From: Pseudohalioglobus sediminis
GTDB lineage: Bacteria > Pseudomonadota > Gammaproteobacteria > Pseudomonadales > Halieaceae
NCBI RefSeq assembly: GCF_008370495.1
Contig: NZ_VTUX01000003.1
Location: 434,001 to 498,000 of the forward strand
Reading direction: 5' to 3'
Length of the DNA: 64,000 nt
This document shows positions 27,744 to 36,076 of the stretch, one piece after another. Both the position numbers and the translations under genes were made by a program. How positions within the stretch are numbered: position 1 is the stretch's first letter; every line of letters starts with the position of its first letter. The notes under the pieces were generated by a model that had not been told where the DNA came from, searched no databases, and saw nothing but the letters and a program-made list of their open reading frames with translations.

Positions 27744-28141
27744 CAGCCGCCCCGCTCTGCATCGAGGAAGTTCCTGACCACGGCCAGATCCACTACCTGA
27801 CCGGCAAGCAACCGATCCAGCGGCGCTGTGCCATTGAACAGGGGGTTGTCATTAGGGGTAGCCAGCCACTGGTCGGCCAGCGCCTGGTCCGGCAATAAGA
27901 TCTCCAGAGACTTGTAGATCCCCAGGATGTAGCTCGCCCGTTCCAGCAAGTCCCTCGTTAACTTGGCCTTTTCCGGCTGGCTCTTCCAGTTATAGAGGGT
28001 CTTCTCATTGGTCAGCCCCAGCAGGGTCATCTGCTGGGCACCGGTTAGGCCCCACTGACTGAAAATAGCGAAAATCGCCGGCAGCAGTGAACTGGTGACA
28101 CTGGAACCACGTTGCAGCAGTTGTTCAGCTTGAGCGATCAT
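27740..28141 (-). CDS. Xre/MbcA/ParS-type antitoxin (DUF2384)
   Basis: The protein is 133 residues from the ATG at 28141. The start is chosen because GGAGG ends five bases before it; the ATG four codons upstream overlaps that ribosome site. An N-terminal Xre-like HTH (TGAQQMTLLGLTNEKTLYNW) is followed by the toxin-binding DUF2384 domain (ERASYILGIYKSLEILLPD, then WLATPNDNPLFNG). It neutralises the RES toxin and represses its own promoter, where two inverted repeats lie. Confidence 0.92.
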   Translation of the reverse strand: MIAQAEQLLQRGSSVTSSLLPAIFAIFSQWGLTGAQQMTLLGLTNEKTLYNWKSQPEKAKLTRDLLERASYILGIYKSLEILLPDQALADQWLATPNDNPLFNGTAPLDRLLAGQVVDLAVVRNFLDAERGGW

Positions 28142-28154
28142 GGCCACCTCCAAT

Positions 28155-28206
28155 ACTGTACCATTACAGTGCTTAGATACAGGCTAACAAACTGTAACAA
28201 TACAGT
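28155..28206. promoter_or_regulatory. Two inverted-repeat operators of the Xre-RES operon
   Basis: ACTGTA-N4-TACAGT occurs twice as a perfect 6-4-6 repeat, at 28155-28170 and 28191-28206, just upstream of the antitoxin start. A further ACTGTA-like half-site follows at 28209-28214. They are probable binding sites for the antitoxin. Confidence 0.75.
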
Positions 28207-28214
28207 CAACTGTA

Positions 28215-28946
28215 TCAGATATACTTTTTGAAGGTACTGGCCGTGATGGTCACGGCAAAGGCAAAAGCCAGGGCAAACGGCAAGATGATCCAGGATGGGT
28301 GCAAACTGAACGGAAGCGCCAGGTACAGCACCCAGGCGATGATAATTACGGGTATGGCGGCTTTTTTAGCGTAGTGATAGACGAATGAGCTTTCCCGACC
28401 CCCGCGCCAGCGCCGCAAGTCCCGTCGCACTAGTCCATCCACCAGCGCCACCAGGGTGAACAGCCCAAATACCGGTGTAGCGAGCGTCAGAATGGCGAGT
28501 CGCACAGCAAACACCTGGGTGATCTGCATCCCAGCCAGCACATAGTCGGCTACAGGCAGATAGAGCCGGTGAAGTACGGGGCGCACACCTGGCTCTTCGT
28601 TAGACGGAATTGGCGTTATCCACCGGATAAGATCTACGATCCCAGTCCACTCAAAGGCGATAGTGTAGAAGCTTTCCGATAAATCACTGGCGAATTGCAT
28701 GGGGTGTGCGGTCAACCAGCTTCTATGGAAATCTGTGCCGAGGAACTGCAGCTCGTTCACCAGCATTTGTCGGCTGTGCGCCACGCCCTGCTCCTCCCAC
28801 CAGAACGTCATACCAACCCATTCGATCAGGATGGAAAAGGCCAGGGAAATGATCAGCCACTTCAGACACTGGGCGATGCCCGTCAACACCCGGGAGACTG
28901 TGCCAGGGCGGGCTAGGGATCGGCGAGGATCGGCTGGTTCTACCAT
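28215..28946 (-). CDS. ICE integral membrane protein, TIGR03747 family
   Basis: The ATG at 28946 gives 243 residues beginning VEPADPRRSL and overlapping the traD stop by seven bases. The longer frame to 29006 is not supported. Membrane helices lie near residues 28-50, 138-165 and 195-235, with a periplasmic loop containing LNELQFLG-like residues. The family follows TraD in GI-type ICEs. Confidence 0.87.
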   Translation of the reverse strand: MVEPADPRRSLARPGTVSRVLTGIAQCLKWLIISLAFSILIEWVGMTFWWEEQGVAHSRQMLVNELQFLGTDFHRSWLTAHPMQFASDLSESFYTIAFEWTGIVDLIRWITPIPSNEEPGVRPVLHRLYLPVADYVLAGMQITQVFAVRLAILTLATPVFGLFTLVALVDGLVRRDLRRWRGGRESSFVYHYAKKAAIPVIIIAWVLYLALPFSLHPSWIILPFALAFAFAVTITASTFKKYI

Positions 28947-31078
28947 GCACAGGCTGAGCCACCGGAAGCCGTGGGCTCCCCCGCCGCCTTGGAGACGGCG
29001 TGCCACCAGCGCTCAGTCATCCGGTACCAGTGATCGTTGGTGACGTAGCTGCGCCGCATGGCATCGGCCATCTCCTCAAAATCGCTCGGCATAGCAGGAT
29101 CAGCGCGGCCATCTGGCAACGGAATACGAATTTTCCAGAGTTGCCCCCCTTCCAACAGCGCGAAGGCCTGCCCCTTGGGAAGCGTGACCATATCAGCCGC
29201 AGTCAGCATCGGCACTTCCGAGACGCTGATCCGATCTTCATTCCGGGATTTGAAGTCGACCCCGGAACCGGGATCCGATGAATCATCGACACCGGAAACG
29301 CTCATCAGGGTGAAGACCTCCACCCGGGGCAGCTGATCGGTCAGCATAGCGGCCGTATCCAGCTCTTTCACCCGCAGCATCAGCATAGTATTGAAGTTAC
29401 CAGCCACCTGGCCTGCCTTGGCTCTATTACCGATACGCGCCTCAACGTCCGACCAGGTCTGGGTATAGGCCGTGACCTGAAAACCGGCGCCACCCGCCTT
29501 GTTCAACAACGGCACGAATTCATCACCGATCAGTTCGTTAAACTCATCGGCGTGGAGGGAGATCGTGGGAGTCGATTGCGCTGTAGTATCCGTATCTGGC
29601 GCATCCGTACCATTGGCCGCCACGCCATGCTTGTAGATATAGCCCGCTACGGATACCAGATCGGCAAACATGGAATTGCCGACCGCGCTGGCCACGGTGG
29701 TGTCTGTCAACGCATCGAGCCCGACATAGACAATACCCTTGCGCCGGACTACCTCCATCCACTCGAAGATCGGCCTTGTATCCTGCTCATCCTGGTAATC
29801 CGGCGAGATCAGCGCTGCGATAGTGCCGGTGGTCAGTTTCTCCATCAGCGGGCCGACGGAGCTGACAATCTTATCGAAATAGGTCTTGTCGTATTTAAAG
29901 GCCGAAATAAGACCATCCAGAACAGGGTCGTAAATTGCATTCTCCTGCAACAAGCGCATACAGGCGATGGCTTCCATCGACCGCCCGCGCAGCGCATTAG
30001 GCAGATTGCGCTCCTTGATATCCCCTGCGCGCTCTTCTACCAGAGACGACCAGGCTTCAATGCCAGCCACTTCGGCACAATGGCCAGCATATTCCACAAA
30101 CAAGGGTTCGATGTCATTGATATAGCGGCGTATCTGTTGGTAGTCCGGCCGCCGCTTCAGCGCCACCAGCGCCCGTGCAATGATGTTGACAAAACGCCAG
30201 GCGAATTCCTTGAACGCCGCGGAGTTGCCCTCGTTCGGCAATTGATTGGCGATACGGGTGGCGACCTCAGTGATTCGTGAGAAATTTCCGATAGCGTTGT
30301 AACGTGCCGACAGTTCGGGGAAGCCCAGATGAAAGAGATAGAAATCGTCCAGGCGGCCGGCCCGCTTGGCCTCGGCATAGACGCGGCGCAGCAGGTCAGC
30401 ATCCCCTTTGGGATCGAAGACGATGACGACATCGCCCCGCCGGATATCCTGGCTGATCAGCAATTCGGCCAATCGTGTCTTGCCGACGCGCGTGGTGCCC
30501 AGCACAAGCGTGTGCCCGACCCGCTCCCCGAGGTCCATCCACACAGGTTGCTCTTGTGGTTCAACTGCATGCAGCGCTGGCTTGCCGCCGACCGCGGGTA
30601 ACGGTGCCAGTGGATTCCAGCGGGAGCGGCTGCGCAAGCCTTTGGCCCATATTGACAGTACGGGGATTGACTCCCAGGCTACTTCCTTTTGCCTGGCCCA
30701 CTGGTAGAGCGCGCCCGGCTGAACGTAACGCTGAACCTCCGGCTTCAGGGTATCGCGCAGCCGTTGTGTGTGTTGCTGGGTCCAGCGAAAACCTTTTCCC
30801 AAGAACAACTTATGACGACTGACAGGAATCTGGCCTGCCCGCACTCTATATTCCGGTAGCCGCTTCATGTGGTGTTGGTAGCGCAGTACGCGCCAGGCCT
30901 GGCGGCCCCGCCAAATTCCGAAACTGATGAAAGTCGCACCGGTGGCCATCGCGATTCCCGGTGGCATCATCAACGCCCAGGGTGCCAACCAGGCCAGAAT
31001 CCCAGCCGCAAATGCAGTAACGGTAGACCACAGCTCTACCGGAGGCCGCAACAGTGCTTCCATGGGATGCGTGCTCAT
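28940..31078 (-). CDS. traD: Type IV coupling protein TraD (TIGR03754)
   Basis: This 712-residue protein has two N-terminal membrane helices (about 20-55), Walker A GTTRVGKT at about 194-201, Walker B ISLHADEFNEL near 515, and the FtsK/VirD4-like ATPase body. It couples the relaxosome to the T4SS at the inner membrane. Its start overlaps the PFL_4695 stop by four bases. The matching relaxase is not in the window. Confidence 0.95.
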   Translation of the reverse strand: MSTHPMEALLRPPVELWSTVTAFAAGILAWLAPWALMMPPGIAMATGATFISFGIWRGRQAWRVLRYQHHMKRLPEYRVRAGQIPVSRHKLFLGKGFRWTQQHTQRLRDTLKPEVQRYVQPGALYQWARQKEVAWESIPVLSIWAKGLRSRSRWNPLAPLPAVGGKPALHAVEPQEQPVWMDLGERVGHTLVLGTTRVGKTRLAELLISQDIRRGDVVIVFDPKGDADLLRRVYAEAKRAGRLDDFYLFHLGFPELSARYNAIGNFSRITEVATRIANQLPNEGNSAAFKEFAWRFVNIIARALVALKRRPDYQQIRRYINDIEPLFVEYAGHCAEVAGIEAWSSLVEERAGDIKERNLPNALRGRSMEAIACMRLLQENAIYDPVLDGLISAFKYDKTYFDKIVSSVGPLMEKLTTGTIAALISPDYQDEQDTRPIFEWMEVVRRKGIVYVGLDALTDTTVASAVGNSMFADLVSVAGYIYKHGVAANGTDAPDTDTTAQSTPTISLHADEFNELIGDEFVPLLNKAGGAGFQVTAYTQTWSDVEARIGNRAKAGQVAGNFNTMLMLRVKELDTAAMLTDQLPRVEVFTLMSVSGVDDSSDPGSGVDFKSRNEDRISVSEVPMLTAADMVTLPKGQAFALLEGGQLWKIRIPLPDGRADPAMPSDFEEMADAMRRSYVTNDHWYRMTERWWHAVSKAAGEPTASGGSACAW

Positions 31079-31650
31079 TGCCGGATGCTGTCACTGGTAA
31101 TCAATACCGGATAGCGATCAATACCCAGCGCGACGGCCAGATCACCCCCGGACCCCAAGGTGATGGGTAAGCCTTGCGCCACATCCGCTACCTGTCGTAT
31201 ATCGGCCTCAGTCTCGGCTTGTATCAAGAGACCCACCGCCCCCAGACGCTTTAGTGTGTTCCGGTGCGAGTTCAGCCATTGCAACGACACCGTATCCGAT
31301 CCAATCAGAAAAAACGGCCGTGGATTGCCCTGCGCGAGCCGGGCCATCACCTCGGGATTTAGTGTACTGGTAGTGACATTTCCGACACTCAGCCCGGGTG
31401 AACGCACCGGCAATAGGTTGCTCAGTATTGCCGGACCGTATCTGGCCGATGGATTCAGGGGGGCGTTTGCGGCGGGATCGGTCGATGGTGTTTCCTCTAC
31501 CAGAAGCGGATCAAGCAAGGGCGCTATTGGCCACGTTTGACCGTTGTCATAAATTACCGTTAACTCGGCGCGTGCATTGGGACCCACAGCGAGAGAAAGT
31601 AGTAATCCGAACCCAAAGGTCCGCAACAGTATTCGATTACGGAGAATCAA
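31075..31650 (-). CDS. ICE protein PFL_4695 family (TIGR03765)
   Basis: This protein of about 191 residues has a signal peptide ending near NARAEL and family segments ILSNLLPVRSPGLSVG, RPFFLIGSDTVSLQWL and DRYPVLIT. The most likely start is the TTG at 31650, because GGGAGG lies six bases upstream. The ATG at 31734 would overlap the transglycosylase gene by 98 bases and lacks a ribosome site. It is a probable periplasmic protein of the transfer apparatus. Confidence 0.85.
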   Translation of the reverse strand: MILRNRILLRTFGFGLLLSLAVGPNARAELTVIYDNGQTWPIAPLLDPLLVEETPSTDPAANAPLNPSARYGPAILSNLLPVRSPGLSVGNVTTSTLNPEVMARLAQGNPRPFFLIGSDTVSLQWLNSHRNTLKRLGAVGLLIQAETEADIRQVADVAQGLPITLGSGGDLAVALGIDRYPVLITSDSIRQ

Positions 31651-32197
31651 CGGGCACCTCCCGCGTACTATCGATCCACTGCGTCCATCGTTGTTCGACC
31701 CGTCTGCCATATCTGTCTGCGCGAGCTGGATCATTGGGCGCGTGATAACAGCCGGCAGTCTCCATCCACTTGCGGCGCTCGGCGAAACATTCCCGCAGTA
31801 GAGCGGCGGCCACTCGGAGGTTGTGGTAGGGATCCAGCGCCTGCCAGGGTGAACCCAAGGCCGACCGGTGGTAGCGCCAACTGATCTGCATCAGCCCGAT
31901 ATCCACCGAGGCATCAGTTCCTGCCAATGCCATCTGCAGTGCATGCCATGTCTCCTGGCGGGATGGGAAGTAGTGCCCAACACCGTCAATATTGAGTACC
32001 CATGGCCAAGGCCGATATTGTCCAAGGCTGAACGAGCTCTGACCGCTCTCTGTCAGGGCTACCGCATAGAGTAGTGCCGCTGGTAGACCGTATTCGCCTG
32101 CGACCTGACGATACCCTGCTGGTACCAGTTGCGACTGCGCACCCGTCGACCACCACAATAGGCTGACAAACCCGACCGAAATCAACCGGCTAGTCAT
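31637..32197 (-). CDS. Lytic transglycosylase, SLT domain (VirB1-like)
   Basis: This 186-residue exported protein has a signal peptide ending near GAQSQ and an SLT goose-lysozyme-like domain with catalytic Glu in VALTESGQ, then DIGLMQISW and YHNLRVAAALL. It would cut peptidoglycan locally to let the T4SS pass. Its place between PFL_4693 and PFL_4695 is usual for this ICE group. Confidence 0.9.
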   Translation of the reverse strand: MTSRLISVGFVSLLWWSTGAQSQLVPAGYRQVAGEYGLPAALLYAVALTESGQSSFSLGQYRPWPWVLNIDGVGHYFPSRQETWHALQMALAGTDASVDIGLMQISWRYHRSALGSPWQALDPYHNLRVAAALLRECFAERRKWMETAGCYHAPNDPARADRYGRRVEQRWTQWIDSTREVPVDSP

Positions 32198-32209
32198 GAT
32201 TGGCGCACG

Positions 32210-33031
32210 CTAAAACTGTGAAACTGGCAAGGGGGCCAATTGACCCTCCCGGCGCAGTATCAGTACCGGCAGATCCTGACTCTGTTGACCTGTATGGACG
32301 GCGACCTGGTGGAACGCGCCAGCATCGATGTTCAGGGTAATCTTGTGATCGCTGACCCATTGGGGATCTATCTGTTTTGCCACCGCCCAGTCGCGTATAC
32401 GGGATTCCTCACCGGCCGGCACATCGGTCAGATAAAAGTCGATGCCGCCGAATTGTTTGATCTGGCTGACCAATCGCTCCAACACGGCGTCACAGTGTGG
32501 GCACTGCGTCTCGGTAAAGAACAACACCCGGTCATCGGGCTGCCACGTCACGTTCTCTGTTCCACCCTGATGGGCCACCGACGCCAGGGCATTGGCATCG
32601 ATCAATAAGCCGTTGGGAAACAGGTGCCGCTGGGCGTCGTCGTAGGCGCGCTGAAAGGCCAGAATCCGCTCGGCGTCATCACGCATCATAACGGCCCACT
32701 GTTCCGCGTAGCGGCGGCGCTCGTCGGAATTACGCGCGTGGATGCCCAAGACTTCGATGGGCGACAGTGTTGCCGGGCTGACACTGCCCCGAATCCCCTG
32801 CATCAGGAATTTGTAACGCTGCCACTCCGTCAGATCCAACCCCCACTGTTCGGCGCGAAAAGTTTGAGATTCGATTTGTTGAGTCGCGGATTGCTCGATA
32901 GCCAGTGTTTTCGAGGATTGCGATTCCAATGTCTGTCCGTTAACCGCGTTTACTGGCAATGTAATGCACAGCCAGAATCCGATCATCCCGACACTCGATT
33001 TTCGCTTCCTACGCTCAGTGGCCATCATCAT
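32210..33031 (-). CDS. ICE protein PFL_4693 family (TIGR03759), DsbC-like
   Basis: The product is up to 273 residues; the third Met (33025) or the ATG at 32986 are other possible starts. After a signal peptide (FWLCITLPVNAVNG) comes a helical half and a thioredoxin-like domain with an intact CPHC active site (FFTETQCPHCDAV). The likely role is disulfide isomerisation of Cys-rich transfer proteins such as the TraU-like PFL_4710. Confidence 0.88.
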   Translation of the reverse strand: MMMATERRKRKSSVGMIGFWLCITLPVNAVNGQTLESQSSKTLAIEQSATQQIESQTFRAEQWGLDLTEWQRYKFLMQGIRGSVSPATLSPIEVLGIHARNSDERRRYAEQWAVMMRDDAERILAFQRAYDDAQRHLFPNGLLIDANALASVAHQGGTENVTWQPDDRVLFFTETQCPHCDAVLERLVSQIKQFGGIDFYLTDVPAGEESRIRDWAVAKQIDPQWVSDHKITLNIDAGAFHQVAVHTGQQSQDLPVLILRREGQLAPLPVSQF

Positions 33032-33245
33032 TGACCCGCTGATCGACCACTACCGTCAGATCGCGCTGAACGATGGTTTGGCGCGCTGGATCGCAAACGT
33101 GGCCCGAAGATTGGCCAGTGGCTACCCGATCATTCGTGCCGGCTTCAACACCAGTAGAGTGCTGAGTCGGATCAACTCGCCCCGAATCAACACCAACGAG
33201 CAATACTGTTACCAAGACAATGGCCAGGGAAAATGCTTCCATCAC
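33015..33245 (-). CDS. Small exported protein of the transfer operon
   Basis: This 76-residue product has a hydrophobic N-terminus (FSLAIVLVTVLLVGVDSG) and a polar remainder. It overlaps the PilL-like gene by four bases (ATGA) and the PFL_4693 gene by 17, which supports real translation. The family is not recognised. Confidence 0.6.
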   Translation of the reverse strand: MMEAFSLAIVLVTVLLVGVDSGRVDPTQHSTGVEAGTNDRVATGQSSGHVCDPARQTIVQRDLTVVVDQRVNDDGH

Positions 33246-33736
33246 TGTGTTCCTCCTATCGACATGGGATCCGACGCATCCTTACAGCGCTCAAATGCGA
33301 TTAGGCGATGTACCGTATCCTCAACGATGCGAAACGCAGGCCCCACCATCTGCCCCAGCACGGCATTGAGCGGCATAGGCTCGAATTGGCGGTGCGCAGC
33401 GGGCAACGGCAGGTCGAACATAGCGACGACTTCCTCTGACAGAACAGCATCGTCTGCCAGGCGGTAGCCGGAATCGTGCAACAGCCAGTCCGGGGCGTCA
33501 CCCACACGCTTGATGTTGCTCGGGATGGTGATCGCCCTCGCCACGGACAACAGATCTTGCTGTCCGGCCGTGGGCCTTACAGCGATGACTGAATAGCGCC
33601 CAACCTGAGCGTGCGAATCCACCACTGAACTGAGCTGCTGCCCCGCCAATGCCGAGTTGCTGAAGATGACAAGGCCCGACCAGCACAACAGTATTGTCAG
33701 CAGATGTGGAACGCGATGATGTTGGAGGGAGACCAT
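33242..33736 (-). CDS. PilL-like protein (TIGR03748, PFGI-1 type)
   Basis: This 164-residue exported protein has a signal peptide ending near SALAG, VGRYSVIAVRPTAGQQDLL, and the conserved LNAVLGQMVGPAFRIVEDTVHRLI segment of the ICE PilL N-terminal domain. The family accompanies type IV pilus genes in PFGI-1 ICEs, but the other pil genes are absent here, so it probably serves only the T4SS. It heads the leftward transfer operon. Confidence 0.85.
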   Translation of the reverse strand: MVSLQHHRVPHLLTILLCWSGLVIFSNSALAGQQLSSVVDSHAQVGRYSVIAVRPTAGQQDLLSVARAITIPSNIKRVGDAPDWLLHDSGYRLADDAVLSEEVVAMFDLPLPAAHRQFEPMPLNAVLGQMVGPAFRIVEDTVHRLIAFERCKDASDPMSIGGTQ

Positions 33737-33851
33737 ATTTTGCCCTCGTTGATGATGACTGGTCTCATGATCGCCATCAGACGGTCATACTTGAATGGTT
33801 AATCCGCCCTGAGGGTGTCGGCTTTTCTGCGAAACGCCTACGTCCCAAGAA

Positions 33852-34718
33852 CTATCTGCCTAGATAGACGGCGCTAATCTGCTCTCTGGCGTGCCCTAAT
33901 TCGCGGCTGACGGTGAGTCGTGCCTGATGATCCTGCTGTCGTTGCGCAGTGTTCAGGCTGCTGGCGATCGGCCCACCGGCCGCAGGACACGCCCATCCCG
34001 TCAACTGCTGATAGCGTGACTGGGCGTAGGCATGACGCAAGCCATGCAGTTTCGACAAACCGGCTTGCGTGGTGTGGCGCTCGTAGGTTCGTAGCTGCTG
34101 GATGTAGCTTTTCTGTGGGGGAATCAGGGACCCGCCACTGGCCAAACGATGCGCACGATCCAGTACGGCGCGCTGTTCCTGACTGAGCACCGGCAGGACT
34201 CGCGTCTTACCACCCTTAGTCCAGGAGGCCTTCAGCCGAATGTGATCACCTTGATCGGCATAACCGGGCGCAAATTTGATCGCTTCTTCCCGTCGTAAGC
34301 CGAATGCACGCTGCAGCTCCAGGCTCATGCGCACATAATCGTCTTGAATGTTCGACAGCGCTAGGTTGTCTACCGCGACAGCCTTGGACTTGTTGCTGAC
34401 AAATTGCCGATCGGGGATGCCGTAGAACTCATTTGAGCGGGCAATGACATTGCGCCGATCCACTTTCGCCGCCCACCACCGCAGGCAGTTCATGCGATTC
34501 TTGATGGTGCCGGGGGCCATACCCTCACTGAGCCATCGCTTCACGAGGGCATCCACATGCTTGGGCTTCAGGGATCGGGTTGTCATACGCCGATATCCCA
34601 TTTCGTGCAACTGATTGGCGATCTGGTTGAGCATACGCGCACGATTGGCTTGTGTGCTGTAACTGCCATCGCGGTTGCGTTTGCACAATTGTTTCAATTG
34701 GTAGTTCAGGTCTCTCAT
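33852..34718 (-). CDS. Tyrosine recombinase-like protein inside the ICE
   Basis: The ATG at 34718 gives 288 residues beginning MRDLNYQLKQLCK; the 12 codons upstream are probably untranslated. It has an N-terminal SAM-like DNA-binding part and a catalytic domain with AFGLRREEAIKF (Arg I), HGLRHAYAQ (HxxR-like), RELGHAREQISAVYLGR (GH and Tyr). This is the integrase-domain protein that many PFGI-1/SPI-7 ICEs carry in addition to the true integrase. It may resolve dimers or act at an internal site. It is preceded by the 840-bp non-coding region. Confidence 0.85.
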   Translation of the reverse strand: MRDLNYQLKQLCKRNRDGSYSTQANRARMLNQIANQLHEMGYRRMTTRSLKPKHVDALVKRWLSEGMAPGTIKNRMNCLRWWAAKVDRRNVIARSNEFYGIPDRQFVSNKSKAVAVDNLALSNIQDDYVRMSLELQRAFGLRREEAIKFAPGYADQGDHIRLKASWTKGGKTRVLPVLSQEQRAVLDRAHRLASGGSLIPPQKSYIQQLRTYERHTTQAGLSKLHGLRHAYAQSRYQQLTGWACPAAGGPIASSLNTAQRQQDHQARLTVSRELGHAREQISAVYLGR

Positions 34719-34884
34719 CGTGTACTTTCCAGTCTGGTAAGTGTTTGTGACCAACCGCAGGCACGTAGCCTGGCAGGGTCCGCCGAGGCGGAAGGGTCAA
34801 GGGACACTACTCCCCGTTCGACCTGATAAGCCTGGTCGCAGGCAACCTGGCTGCTCTTCTGCTGAAGATGGTGCCGGGTAAACC

Positions 34885-34903
34885 AAAGGCTCGAAGAGCC
34901 TTT
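34885..34903. terminator. Stem-loop AAAGGCTC-GAA-GAGCCTTT, possible terminator or attenuator
   Basis: This is a perfect 8-3-8 inverted repeat. On the plus strand it is followed by CTTG; on the minus strand by GGTTT, so the T-run is weak either way. It stands about 170 bp before the recombinase start on the minus strand, where it could attenuate transcription of the transfer operon. Confidence 0.4.
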
Positions 34904-35236
34904 CTTGATGGTGAGTGTTTCACCTCCTGTTTAATTGGCGGAACCATCGGTCCGCGTGTTGAAAGAAACCGTCAATGTAACGGCGGGTCGAGAGTCGGCT
35001 GCTTGCCAGCCGAATTTGACGTGGCGAAAGCCAGATTGAAGCGAGGACGACGTCCTGCTGTTGAAGAAGTGTTGAAGATGAGCTGCAGCCCGGGGCTGCG
35101 CGTCTTTCAAGCTCTATCGACGCTGTCGCTGCTTATGCCATTTTGGATGGCGAGGGCAACTTCCCCCATCCACGTTACCGCCGTGGCCGCGTATGAAGCT
35201 GTTCGCGATTCGTGGCCGCCAGTATAGCCAGACTGA

Positions 35237-35380
35237 ATTCGCACCGAACGCGTCAATTCGAGCGCAAGCCGTTGTCTTTCCGGGCTCCGCCGCCCTCGTC
35301 ACTACCCCGCTTCGCTTGCCAGTGACGAGGGCTTCGTGCGAATCAACCCCCTCGCCAGGTCTTCGACCTGTCATGGGGGT
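35237..35380. ncRNA. Candidate structured RNA / transfer-origin domain with nested hairpins
   Basis: ATTCGCAC (35237-35244) pairs with GTGCGAAT (35336-35343) and encloses a perfect 12-bp stem, GCCCTCGTCACT (35292-35303) with AGTGACGAGGGC (35321-35332), loop 17. Immediately after is a second two-part hairpin: ACCCCC (35346-35351) with GGGGGT (35375-35380), enclosing CAGGTC-TTC-GACCTG (35356-35370). These are seen directly. Whether the region works as RNA (and on which strand) or as DNA, for example oriT, is open. Confidence 0.4.
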
Positions 35381-35405
35381 CGAGCAGGCAACATTAATCG
35401 ATCCG

Positions 35406-35422
35406 TGGTTACAGTGGAACCA
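35406..35422. promoter_or_regulatory. 17-bp near-palindrome shared with the 39680 gap
   Basis: TGGTTACAGTGGAACCA matches its own reverse complement at most positions. It matches TGGTTCCAGTGGAAACA (39680-39696) at 15 of 17 bases. Both lie in gaps upstream of leftward ICE genes, so a common regulator is possible. Confidence 0.35.
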
Positions 35423-35558
35423 AGGCAAAAATAAAGGATAGGTTAGGTGTTGGCACTTCCAGGTGGAGGAGGTATTGAGCGGATTGGTGTGTCGGCAGAG
35501 AGAAGGCGCCACTTTATCCCAAGTGGCCAGGGCAAGGAGCCGAGTCTTATCGGCGCTA

Positions 35559-35984
35559 TTAATCTTCATTTGGCAGCATGATCGTGACGACCGGTTCTCC
35601 GGCATCGCCGGGGCCAGCTATCAGTTTCAAACTCACCTCCTCGTCTTCTATCGAGTGTCCGTCTCTGGGCACTCGATACAACGAGAAGGATAACCGATCA
35701 CCGGGAGTCGTGGCCGTTCGAATAGCGTAGTACGCCATAAACAACACGTCCCACAAACGACCGGCCTCGTCCTGGTGAACCTGAGAACGGCTATCCCCAT
35801 CAGTCCAGGCAACGCAATCGTACCAGGCCGCACGCGTCAGTGCCGCCGGCCACTTGAAACCGGCTTCACGCGCCGTGCTGGTGACATCGACCAAGACGCC
35901 GTCATCAATAGCCTGTGCTCGGCTGTAACTTGAAACCACAGGACCAAAGACGTCCACAATCGATTCGCTTGATTTAGTTTTCAT
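35559..35984 (-). CDS. DUF6573-type ICE protein
   Basis: The protein is 141 residues from the ATG at 35984 (an in-frame ATG four codons upstream is possible). The family core reads SYSRAQAIDDGVLVDVTS, then TAREAGFKWPAALTRAAWYDCV, a short domain often found on ICEs and plasmids. Function is unknown. A perfect hairpin lies in the gap to the RadC-like gene. Confidence 0.8.
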   Translation of the reverse strand: MKTKSSESIVDVFGPVVSSYSRAQAIDDGVLVDVTSTAREAGFKWPAALTRAAWYDCVAWTDGDSRSQVHQDEAGRLWDVLFMAYYAIRTATTPGDRLSFSLYRVPRDGHSIEDEEVSLKLIAGPGDAGEPVVTIMLPNED

Positions 35985-36028
35985 AAGATTCTCCATGAGG
36001 AAATTAACTGAAACTCAGGAAGCACCTC

Positions 36029-36043
36029 CTTCCCATTGGGAAG
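36029..36043. repeat. Hairpin CTTCCC-ATT-GGGAAG
   Basis: A perfect 6-3-6 stem-loop between the RadC-like gene and the DUF6573 gene, both on the minus strand. No T-run; possibly an RNA-processing or stability element. Confidence 0.4.
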
Positions 36044-36076
36044 CAGGGACTCCCCAATGGATTGAGTAAACGGCTG

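Larger units (their letters stand above)
34719..35558. other. 840-bp non-coding region with several stem-loops
   Basis: No convincing gene is seen on either strand; the open frames are shadows without ribosome sites. The region lies between the minus-strand recombinase and the minus-strand DUF6573 gene. It holds a stem-loop (34885-34903), a nested structured domain (35237-35380) and a palindromic 17-bp element (35406-35422). It is unusually long for this otherwise overlapping gene set. A promoter, leader RNA, non-coding RNA or transfer origin is possible. Confidence 0.6.

Noticed and set aside
34868-35605. Open frames of 119 and 163 codons in the ICE non-coding region
   Set aside because: They overlap on opposite strands, lack ribosome sites and domain character, and run through strong hairpins; treated as chance frames.
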